A stretch of 6,121 nt of DNA, taken from Spirochaetota bacterium. GTDB taxonomy: Bacteria > Spirochaetota > JAGLSM01 > JAKPMW01. The position numbers and the translations under genes were made by a program. The stretch is from contig JAKPMW010000178.1 of the NCBI GenBank assembly GCA_029548715.1, positions 1 to 6,121 on the forward strand, in the 5' to 3' direction. Shown here in pieces: positions 1-5,110 of the stretch. Every line of letters starts with the position of its first letter. Position 1 is the stretch's first letter. The notes under the pieces were generated by a model. It was not told the DNA's origin. It saw nothing but the letters and a program-made list of their open reading frames with translations, and ran no database searches.

Positions 1-1359
1 GACCTTGTCGTTCTTGACAGCCCACTGGAGCCACTGGCGCAGGTATTTATCATTTTTTTCGTTTCCAATCCACTGCTGGATACACTCCTGAAGGATCGTA
101 TCCATCTTGTGCCGCACTGCCCAGTTAATCACGGAAGAGTAACCCACTTTGGCAAAACTCACCTTTGCACCAGCCTTGTGCAACGCCATGACCATATTGG
201 TATTTTCACGCAACATGGCCATCTGCAGCGGGACCTGGCCAGTACTGTTTGTTAGCGATACATCAGCACGTGCCTTCAAAAGTATCCCAAACAACTGTCC
301 ATCATTCGCCTCAATCGCAACCTGGAGATATGTCTTTCCATTTTTCATGATCTCGTTGACATTGGCACCCTTGTCGATAAATGCCGTGACCAAATCGTAC
401 ATCTTCTCTTCGATTGCATGCTGCAGATATGTCTTTTCCCCACCTGACTCCTTCAGCTCGGCACCCTTGTCCATCAAGAACCGGACAAGGCCAACTGATC
501 CTTTCTCAAGAGCCTTCAGCAGAACTGTCTTGTTTTCACCATGCAGGGGCTGATTGATCTCAAAACCGGCTTTGAGAAGCATGTCGATTGCATTCGTCCT
601 GTTTTGCGCTATAGCAAGATCCATCAGCCGGGACAGTCCCGCGCCTTTTTCTTCCTGGATGAGTGGATGAGCAATCAGGATTGACATGGCCTCAGGACTA
701 TCGGTTTTTCCTGCCCATTTGATCAGATCGTTTTTGTACGCCCTCAAATCCTGCCTGCTGGATCGCAGGGCACACAATATTATTTCATCGCGTGTTTTCT
801 TCAGGCTATCCGAATAGGCCCATCGCGAACCCCTGCTTTCGAGCACAAGCTTAAGGATTCGTAACACATCCTGATCCTGCTCTACCATCGCAATCAGCAA
901 TCGGGGACACTCTCCTGCCAGATACTCAAAAAGCGGTATCCCACCAGAGACCAACGCCTCACGAACTCTCAGATTCCTGCCGTCCGCACCATGCCTGATC
1001 ATTTCTTCAGCAATTGCCCATTCTCGTTTTTCAACAACCCAGTACAGCAACGGTCTGCCCTCAACTGACTCGTTTACATTGGCACCCTTTCCGATCAGTC
1101 TGATGGCAATGTCTTTATACTTAAAACGGACTGCAAGGGCGAGGGGAGAAACACCCTGAACCGCTCCACGTGATGGCATGAAATTGACGTTTGCCCCACG
1201 CTGCAAAAGCGACTCGACACGTGCCAGATCACCCTGCATAACTGCCTTGTGGAGTGGTGTAAATCCATCCCTGTCAGGTTTGTTCAAATCCTCAGCAAAT
1301 ACCTGCAGTGGACACCACAGGATCAGTGAGACGGCTGCGAGCAATGCAAACATGCGCAT
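1..1359 (-). CDS. Secreted ankyrin-repeat protein, 3' end outside window
   Basis: An uninterrupted reading frame of 453 codons runs off the left edge, so the C-terminus is missing. The start is the ATG at 1359-1357. A GAGG lies seven bases upstream and an in-frame TGA stops any longer reading; a second ATG two codons on is an alternative. Residues 1-22 form a signal peptide (short basic start, Leu/Ala/Ile-rich core, cleavage after V-F-A), so the protein is probably exported to the periplasm or envelope. Ankyrin repeats are readable at about 31-60 (DGFTPLHKAV, then RGANVN), 69-97, 101-126, 240-270, 275-305, 308-337, 341-370 and 374-401. The segment 130-240 is degenerate or a non-ankyrin helical insert. 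Ankyrin repeats bind proteins and have no catalytic activity of their own; the partner cannot be read here. Codons are more AT-rich than in the YaiI-family gene. The ankyrin assignment is firm, but the biological role is unknown. Confidence 0.93.
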   Translation of the reverse strand, partial: MRMFALLAAVSLILWCPLQVFAEDLNKPDRDGFTPLHKAVMQGDLARVESLLQRGANVNFMPSRGAVQGVSPLALAVRFKYKDIAIRLIGKGANVNESVEGRPLLYWVVEKREWAIAEEMIRHGADGRNLRVREALVSGGIPLFEYLAGECPRLLIAMVEQDQDVLRILKLVLESRGSRWAYSDSLKKTRDEIILCALRSSRQDLRAYKNDLIKWAGKTDSPEAMSILIAHPLIQEEKGAGLSRLMDLAIAQNRTNAIDMLLKAGFEINQPLHGENKTVLLKALEKGSVGLVRFLMDKGAELKESGGEKTYLQHAIEEKMYDLVTAFIDKGANVNEIMKNGKTYLQVAIEANDGQLFGILLKARADVSLTNSTGQVPLQMAMLRENTNMVMALHKAGAKVSFAKVGYSSVINWAVRHKMDTILQECIQQWIGNEKNDKYLRQWLQWAVKNDKV

Positions 1360-1466
1360 GATGTACCTCGTATATGTATTGATTTTTACTCATCCGGCAA
1401 AATCAAGGCAGGGCTTCCTGTCAAGAAAGCCAGTATCATCTTGACCAGGCTATCGGAGAGACAGCC

Positions 1467-1495
1467 TTTATAACAACCCGGAAGGTACCTTTACA
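1467..1495 (-). promoter_or_regulatory. Weak candidate promoter for the ankyrin gene
   Basis: On the minus strand a TGTAAA (1495-1490) is followed 17 bases later by TATAAA (1472-1467). The -10 matches the sigma70 consensus at five of six positions and the -35 at only three. Transcription would begin near 1460, inside a 7-bp inverted repeat (1448-1466, loop TCTCC, one G-U pair in the RNA), leaving a leader of about 100 nt. A perfect TTGACA at 1424-1419 has no matching -10 at the right distance. The ankyrin gene could equally be read through from the zinc-ribbon gene upstream. Confidence 0.22.
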
Positions 1496-1598
1496 GTTTA
1501 TTCCACCTGTGCGAGCCACCACTGGGACATCCGTTATTGCCTGGCCACGACACAGACTGCACAAGGATTTTACATTTTTTGCATTGAAAATTTTTCAT
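1491..1598 (-). CDS. 35-residue zinc-ribbon protein
   Basis: This very short frame begins at ATG 1598-1596 and ends with TAA at 1493-1491. A GGAGG at 1611-1607 lies eight bases before the ATG, and an in-frame TGA upstream excludes a longer start. The sequence begins MKNFQCKKCK and ends in a CPSGGSHRWNKL tail. Cys6 and Cys9 form a CxxC knuckle; Cys24 and His30 are the likely remaining zinc ligands. Proteins of this size with an N-terminal CxxC and a C-terminal GCPSGG-x-H-x-W tail occur as uncharacterised small zinc ribbons in bacteria; I recognise the pattern but know no function. The promoter at 1638-1666 gives a leader of about 33 nt. The gene lies 131 bases upstream of the ankyrin gene on the same strand, so co-transcription is possible. 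Promoter, Shine-Dalgarno, metal-ligand pattern and a clean stop together support a real gene despite the length. Confidence 0.75.
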   Translation of the reverse strand: MKNFQCKKCKILVQSVSWPGNNGCPSGGSHRWNKL

Positions 1599-1637
1599 AT
1601 CCTTTTCCTCCAGATGTTTTCAACCAACCCCCAAGAT

Positions 1638-1666
1638 ATTCTATTATGGAATACGATGGCCGTCAA
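1638..1666 (-). promoter_or_regulatory. Sigma70-type promoter of the zinc-ribbon gene
   Basis: TTGACG (1666-1661), a 17-base spacer and TAGAAT (1643-1638) match the consensus at five of six positions in each box. The expected transcription start is near 1631, about 33 nt before the ATG of the 35-residue zinc-ribbon protein, with its Shine-Dalgarno between. This is one of the two best promoter matches in the window. Confidence 0.6.
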
Positions 1667-1904
1667 TGATTTATTGCATCCAGAAAGGTTTTTCTGTTCC
1701 GTCGCATGTTCCTGAAACCGATGCTGCAGCCACAGGATTCCTCCTTGCTGTCAGATCGCATCAGCCGGATGAGATAGTCAGATTTTCGTTTATCCGAGAC
1801 ATACCCGTGATACCAATTATTTTTTGTATCGTAATTATACTTCATCCTGCCACATATCAGCGGACACCATCATTCATGTATTTTTGCAAGAAAGCATCTT
1901 GATC
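1667..1904. other. Intergenic stretch without a convincing gene
   Basis: I see no supported gene here. A 60-codon minus-strand frame (1845-1663, starting MKYNYDTKNNWYHGYVSD) is the most protein-like reading, with Trp, Tyr and Cys residues. However, its only Shine-Dalgarno candidate (GGCAGG) abuts the ATG, it matches no family I know, and its stop lies inside the promoter of the zinc-ribbon gene. Overlapping plus-strand frames have no Shine-Dalgarno and look random. It may be spacer DNA or the worn remnant of a small gene. Confidence 0.4.
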
Positions 1905-1933
1905 TTGCATCGACGTCCTGACGGATATACAAT
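1905..1933 (+). promoter_or_regulatory. Candidate promoter for the YaiI-family gene
   Basis: TTGCAT (1905-1910), a 17-base spacer and TACAAT (1928-1933) form a plausible sigma70 promoter: the -10 matches five of six positions, the -35 three. Transcription would begin near 1940, giving a leader of about 80 nt before the ATG at 2021. No operator or riboswitch-like structure is evident in that leader. Confidence 0.35.
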
Positions 1934-2020
1934 GAACTGTTTTCAGGCATTATGTTGCCAGAAGGCACATGGCACCATAAAACAGTACCATTTGCAAGCA
2001 ATCCAAACAATGGAGGCATG

Positions 2021-2473
2021 ATGCAGATCTATGTCGATGCCGACGCCTTCCCCAACGCCCTCAAGGCGATCCTCTACCGGGCTGTCGAGCGCACCCGGAT
2101 TCCGGCCCTCCTCGTGGCCTGCCAGTACGTAACCATCCCCGACAATCCTCTCCTGCGGAGCATCGAAATCACGGCAGGCCCGGACGCGGCCGATGACCAC
2201 ATCGTCGAACTGGTATCAGCCGGAGATCTTGTGATTACGGCCGACATCCCCCTGGCCGCCCGGGTCGTGCGCAAGGAGGCCACGGCTATCGACCCGCGGG
2301 GGACGCTGTATACGGAGCGGAATGTGTTTGAAAAACTGGCGGCCCGCAATCTGATGGCCGATCTCAGGGCCGAGGGACTTGTGGGTGGAGGCCCGGCCGG
2401 GTTTTCGAAAAAGGACTGCCAGGCCTTTGCCAACGCCCTGGACGGGTTTTTGACCCGGAAGATGAGGGGGTAA
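2021..2473 (+). CDS. yaiI: YaiI/YqxD family protein (UPF0178, DUF188)
   Basis: This is a complete 150-residue protein of the UPF0178 family, about the size of E. coli YaiI and B. subtilis YqxD. Diagnostic motifs are the N-terminal VDADAFP (residues 5-11), GPDAADDHIV (53-62), GDLVITADIPLA (68-79), DPRG (91-94), GGP (123-125) and a C-terminal SKKDCQAFANAL segment. The family adopts a PIN-like fold with conserved acidic residues (Asp6 and Asp8, Asp58 and Asp59, Asp75), so a metal-dependent nuclease-like role has been suggested, but no function is established. Tandem ATGs occur at 2018 and 2021. I choose 2021 because GGAGG (2012-2016) is too close to 2018 and because family members begin M-x-I-x-V-D-A-D. 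The frame is open further upstream but that part is not conserved. The gene stands alone, transcribed away from the zinc-ribbon gene, and is clearly more GC-rich than both flanks. Confidence 0.93.
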   Translation: MQIYVDADAFPNALKAILYRAVERTRIPALLVACQYVTIPDNPLLRSIEITAGPDAADDHIVELVSAGDLVITADIPLAARVVRKEATAIDPRGTLYTERNVFEKLAARNLMADLRAEGLVGGGPAGFSKKDCQAFANALDGFLTRKMRG

Positions 2474-2506
2474 ATGCCATTTACCCAGATTCAGCTGGTA
2501 ATATTT

Positions 2507-2524
2507 GGGCTGCCACATCAGCCC
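2507..2524 (+). terminator. Possible weak terminator hairpin after the YaiI-family gene
   Basis: A perfect 6-bp inverted repeat (GGGCTG, loop CCACAT, CAGCCC) lies 33 bases after the stop codon. The following bases (TATTGATC) are only mildly T-rich, so this is at best an imperfect intrinsic terminator. An overlapping alternative stem pairs CCCAGAT (2484-2490) with ATTTGGG (2503-2509). It separates this gene from the promoter of the ATPase operon. Confidence 0.25.
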
Positions 2525-2591
2525 TATTGATCATCTCAATATATCAGCATCTTTATACCGCATTGCGCTGCACGCGTACGTTGCATTTCGC

Positions 2592-2620
2592 TTGACACAT
2601 CAGATCAAGCCACCTAAACT
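2592..2620 (+). promoter_or_regulatory. Promoter of the ATPase/DUF4276 operon
   Basis: A perfect TTGACA (2592-2597) is followed after exactly 17 bases by TAAACT (2615-2620), which matches the -10 consensus at four of six positions. Transcription would start near 2627, giving a leader of about 75 nt before the ATG at 2703. No obvious operator palindrome overlaps it, and no regulator gene lies next to the operon. Confidence 0.5.
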
Positions 2621-2702
2621 ATACGAAGGAAAGTTTGTTGTTACCAATGCTATAGACCAAGGCCCACTATTAAAAATACAGATAGACGTTTTGGAGAAGT
2701 GC

Positions 2703-3821
2703 ATGAAGCTTAAGAAAATTTGCATACAAGGTTACAAATCCATTGATACAAAACCTGGTCAAACCATACAGCTTGGTGACGTGACAGTATTGCTTGGCGC
2801 GAATGGATCCGGCAAAAGCAATCTGGTTTCCTTTTTCAAGATGCTCAACTATATGACGACTGGAGCTCTTCAGCAGTATATCGGCAAGCAGGGAGCAAGC
2901 CGACTTCTTTACTACGGTCCAAAAAAGTCCGAGTCTGTTTCATTTACTCTGGAGTTTGAATCGGACACTGCCCATGATACGTATGAAGTCGAATTATCAC
3001 ACGGCCTGCCCGATCGGTTGTACATCAGCCATGAGAAGATCACATATCATAAAATCAGCCCTCCATCGCCGCAACCACTGGAGTACTATCTTGATGCTGG
3101 CGGCTCTGAGTCCGGACTGGGCAAAGACGACAGACAAACCAGCAAAATTATTTACGGATTGTTATCCCACATCCGCACCTATCAGTTTCATGACACTTCG
3201 GATACCGCCAAAATCAAGGACCGGGGGTATGTGGATGACGCCAGATATCTTCGCAGCGATGCCGGCAATCTCGCAGCATTTTTGAAGATGTTAAAGGATC
3301 ATGACAAATTCAGGAAGTACTACAATCGGATTGTCCGTCACATCCAGCAGGTAATGCCACAGTTTGGTGATTTTGACCTTGACCCTGTCCCTGGAAATAA
3401 GGACTATGTACGCTTGAACTGGAAGGATAGTGCTCAGAGTAATTATATCTTTGACCCTGACCAGATATCGGATGGTTCTTTGCGATTTATGGCCCTGGCA
3501 ACCTTGTTGCTGCAGCCTCCGGAGCTCTTGCCCAAAGTAATAATCCTGGATGAACCGGAACTGGGGCTGCACCCGGCTGCCATTGCCGAGTTGGCCGGGA
3601 TTGTCCGATCCGCTGCGCAAAAAACCCAGGTGCTGCTGGCAACACAATCGACCCGCTTGGTTGATGAGTTTTTTCCGGAAAATCTGGTTGTCGTTGAAAG
3701 AGACAACGAAAGACACTGTTCGGTATTCAGAAAGCTTGATACCGAAGCACTCAAGGATTGGCTTTGTCGCTACAGCCTCTCCGAACTATGGGAGAAAAAT
3801 GTTCTGGGGGGACAGCCATGA
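2703..3821 (+). CDS. AAA/ABC-type ATPase (COG4637-like), first gene of putative defence pair
   Basis: This 372-residue cytoplasmic ATPase belongs to the SMC/ABC-like group that includes OLD-family and PARIS AriA ATPases. Visible elements are the N-terminal I-x-GYKSI strand (residues 8-14), Walker A GANGSGKSN (32-40), a QFHDTS motif (161-166) typical of COG4637-type ATPases, the ABC signature-like ISDGSLRF (255-262), Walker B VIILDEPELGLH (279-290, Asp283 and Glu284), and ATQSTRLVD (313-321) at the switch position. All ATPase motifs look intact. The start at 2703 has GGAG six bases upstream and yields MKLKKICIQG, the normal N-terminus; an in-frame reading from 2505 would add 66 unrelated residues across the promoter. 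The stop overlaps the start of the DUF4276 gene as ATGA, indicating translational coupling. By analogy with two-gene ATPase/TOPRIM systems, it may sense or restrain the partner in anti-phage defence. The ATPase call is firm; the defence role is inferred. Confidence 0.92.
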   Translation: MKLKKICIQGYKSIDTKPGQTIQLGDVTVLLGANGSGKSNLVSFFKMLNYMTTGALQQYIGKQGASRLLYYGPKKSESVSFTLEFESDTAHDTYEVELSHGLPDRLYISHEKITYHKISPPSPQPLEYYLDAGGSESGLGKDDRQTSKIIYGLLSHIRTYQFHDTSDTAKIKDRGYVDDARYLRSDAGNLAAFLKMLKDHDKFRKYYNRIVRHIQQVMPQFGDFDLDPVPGNKDYVRLNWKDSAQSNYIFDPDQISDGSLRFMALATLLLQPPELLPKVIILDEPELGLHPAAIAELAGIVRSAAQKTQVLLATQSTRLVDEFFPENLVVVERDNERHCSVFRKLDTEALKDWLCRYSLSELWEKNVLGGQP

Positions 3822-4504
3822 TCCGCCTGCACATAACCTGCGAAGGACAGACCGAGCAAGGTTTTGTCAAAGCAGTGCTTGCTCCCCACTTGGCCGCGTA
3901 CGGCATTTTTACGGATGCCCGATGTGTCTTGACCAGCAAGGACAGGCGAACCGCCAAGGAATATCGAGGAGGCCTGATAAGCTACAGCAAGGCAAAACAG
4001 GATATCCGAAATTGGATCAAAGAAGATAATCATCCTGAATGCCGTTTTACGACTATGTTTGACCTGTACGCACTGCCTGACGATTTTCCGGGTTATGCAA
4101 ATGCGCAACGAATAGCAGACAAATATAAAAAGATTGATGCACTTGAACTGGCCATGCAGCAAGATATGAATGAGCCACGCTTTATTCCGTACCTGCAACT
4201 CCATGAATTTGAGGCCTTGATTCTTGCCGATCCCCAATCTCTGGACTGGGAGTATTTGGAGCATGACCAACCAATCAACCGGTTAACAAAAATGATGAAT
4301 GGCAAGAATCCGGAACTGATCAATGACGGACCAGCTACAGCCCCATCACAACGAATTGTGGCAGAAATTCCAGAATATGACAAAGCAACTGCCGGGGTTT
4401 CTGTGTGTAAAAAAATCGGGCTCGCTACTCTCCGTAAGCAGTGCAGCCATTTTAATGATTGGGTGCATATTCTGGAACAACTCAACCGGAGCCTTGAATC
4501 ATAG
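3818..4504 (+). CDS. DUF4276 family protein, TOPRIM-like partner of the ATPase
   Basis: This complete 228-residue protein has the DUF4276 hallmarks. They are CEGQTEQGFV (residues 8-17, acidic Glu9 and Glu13), FDLYALPDDFPG (81-92, Asp82, Asp88 and Asp89), LQLHEFEALILAD (126-138), NDGPATAPSQRI (169-180), YDKATAG (187-193) and a C-terminal GLATLRKQCSHFNDW segment. The first two motifs resemble the Glu and Asp motifs of TOPRIM nuclease domains in OLD, RloB and DUF4435 proteins; I recall DUF4276 being grouped with these, but a profile comparison is needed to confirm it. There is no signal peptide or membrane segment, so it is probably cytoplasmic. The start ATG overlaps the ATPase stop by four bases and a run of six G (3806-3811) serves as Shine-Dalgarno, so the proteins are likely made together and act as a complex. 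It ends tail to tail with the integrase remnant. The family assignment is firm; nuclease activity is a prediction. Confidence 0.9.
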   Translation: MIRLHITCEGQTEQGFVKAVLAPHLAAYGIFTDARCVLTSKDRRTAKEYRGGLISYSKAKQDIRNWIKEDNHPECRFTTMFDLYALPDDFPGYANAQRIADKYKKIDALELAMQQDMNEPRFIPYLQLHEFEALILADPQSLDWEYLEHDQPINRLTKMMNGKNPELINDGPATAPSQRIVAEIPEYDKATAGVSVCKKIGLATLRKQCSHFNDWVHILEQLNRSLES

Positions 4505-4835
4505 TCCAATGGCTGATAAAACTGCCTTGCCACGATGCCAGCGGATACAGCGGGAGTTTGCAATTATCATGGTCTTTCAAGTCGAAATGGCTATAGCTCT
4601 CCGTCATTCTCATAAAAGAATGCCCCGCCATACGCATTACTGCAAAATCAGGTATCCCGGCATTTCGGGCAAGGCTTATGAAAGTATACTGGAGGCCATG
4701 AAACACAAGATTCCTTTTCTTCCTGTCCTCATGGTCAACACCTATCCAAAGCATCACCCGTTCAAACCTGTGCTGAGTAGTTGATTTACACATGGGGGAA
4801 TCCCCAGAACGAAGGGCGAATACTGCGGCCGGCCT
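4482..4835 (-). pseudogene. Decayed tyrosine recombinase (phage integrase), C-terminal fragment
   Basis: The minus-strand translation from about 4835 to the TAG at 4484-4482 shows the C-terminal part of a phage-type integrase. SGDSPMCKSTTQHRFER is followed by FHGLQYTF, then NAGIPDFAVMRMAGHS and RMTESYSHFD. The expected layout (H-x-x-R, then GH, then Tyr) is present. His is at 4700-4698, Gly-His at 4625-4620 and the nucleophile Tyr at 4595-4593. However, the Arg of H-x-x-R is Gln (CAG, 4691-4689), the next His is Tyr, and the usual Arg before the nucleophile Tyr is Ser. Each is one base from the usual codon. The N-terminal DNA-binding domains and the first catalytic Arg are absent, and the frame upstream runs into the tRNA gene. 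It is therefore a non-functional remnant. Its position just downstream of a tRNA 3' end marks an old integration site, and its end overlaps the DUF4276 stop region by 23 bases. Confidence 0.8.
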
Positions 4836-4906
4836 TTGATTCTTGCAGTTCTTCAAGATTTTCAGCAAAACTGACGGCATCTTCCGGTTGTGTATGCGAA
4901 GAATTG

Positions 4907-4978
4907 TGGGCGATACTGGATTTGAACCAGTGACTTCCACCGTGTGAAGGTGGCACTCTCCCGCTGAGTTAATCGCCC
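4907..4978 (-). tRNA. tRNA-Val (anticodon CAC)
   Basis: A complete cloverleaf can be drawn on the minus strand. The acceptor arm GGGCGAT (4978-4972) pairs with ATCGCCC (4914-4908), with discriminator A at 4907. The D stem is ACTC/GAGT and the anticodon stem is CCACC/GGTGG around the loop TTCACAC, with anticodon CAC reading GUG valine codons. The T arm is ACTGG/CCAGT with the loop TTCAAAT. All stems are perfectly paired. The 3' CCA is not encoded (CAA follows) and must be added after transcription. The gene has its own promoter at 4996-5024. Its 3' end faces the integrase remnant, the usual geometry for an element integrated at the tRNA 3' end. Confidence 0.96.
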
Positions 4979-4995
4979 GTCAGGAATGTTCCAGA

Positions 4996-5024
4996 ATAAT
5001 AGCCAACAACCGGATACGGGGCAA
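4996..5024 (-). promoter_or_regulatory. Promoter of the tRNA-Val gene
   Basis: TTGCCC (5024-5019), a 17-base spacer and TATTAT (5001-4996) match the sigma70 consensus at four and five of six positions. The predicted start near 4989 lies about 11 bases before the mature 5' end of the tRNA, leaving a short leader for RNase P to remove. Confidence 0.55.
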
Positions 5025-5027
5025 GGC

Positions 5028-5056
5028 AAAAAACTCTGGCACCCCCGCTGTGCGCC
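5028..5056 (-). terminator. Probable intrinsic terminator of the transglutaminase-like gene
   Basis: On the minus strand, about 55 bases after the stop codon, GGC-G-CAC pairs with GTGCC (stem of six pairs with one bulged G, loop AGCGGGG). AGAG and then six T (5033-5028) follow. It ends just before the -35 box of the tRNA promoter, so the two transcription units are tightly separated. The bulge and the four-base gap before the T run make it less than ideal. Confidence 0.4.
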
Positions 5057-5110
5057 GGCCGCAGGTCCCTTTGGGAGACAAATCCTTTAAGGAGACCTAA
5101 TCTTTCGGAT

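Noticed and set aside
1284..1293. GTTCAAATCC in the ankyrin gene matching the tRNA T arm
   Set aside because: A 10-base match to a common tRNA motif inside a coding region, with no further similarity. It is not credible as a second attachment site.
1419..1424. Perfect TTGACA on the minus strand upstream of the ankyrin gene
   Set aside because: The hexamer 17 bases downstream is TTTGCC and neighbouring spacings give no acceptable -10 box.
1663..1845. 60-codon minus-strand frame starting MKYNYDTKNNWYHGYVSD
   Set aside because: There is no properly spaced Shine-Dalgarno and no recognisable family, and the stop lies inside the promoter of the zinc-ribbon gene. It could be a small gene or remnant, but the support is too thin to call.
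1666..2021. Two plus-strand frames (1666-1902 and 1824-2021)
   Set aside because: Neither has a Shine-Dalgarno or a family match, they overlap each other, and they cover the candidate promoter and leader of the YaiI-family gene.
2505..2702. N-terminal extension of the ATPase by 66 residues
   Set aside because: The extra sequence covers the operon promoter, is not like the family, and the internal ATG at 2703 has a good Shine-Dalgarno and the normal N-terminus.
4323..4784. 153-codon plus-strand frame overlapping the end of the DUF4276 gene
   Set aside because: It is a shadow of the DUF4276 gene and the integrase remnant, with no recognisable domain and no Shine-Dalgarno.
4796..4906. Minus-strand alternative frame reading FAENLEELQESKAGR before a stop
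   Set aside because: It looks helix-like and acidic but has no start codon or Shine-Dalgarno and is out of frame with the integrase fragment. It could be frameshifted integrase sequence or chance.
4836..4940. Start of the integrase reading at 4940 (beginning MEVTGSNPV)
   Set aside because: These residues are a translation of the tRNA-Val gene, a common false extension, and not part of the protein.
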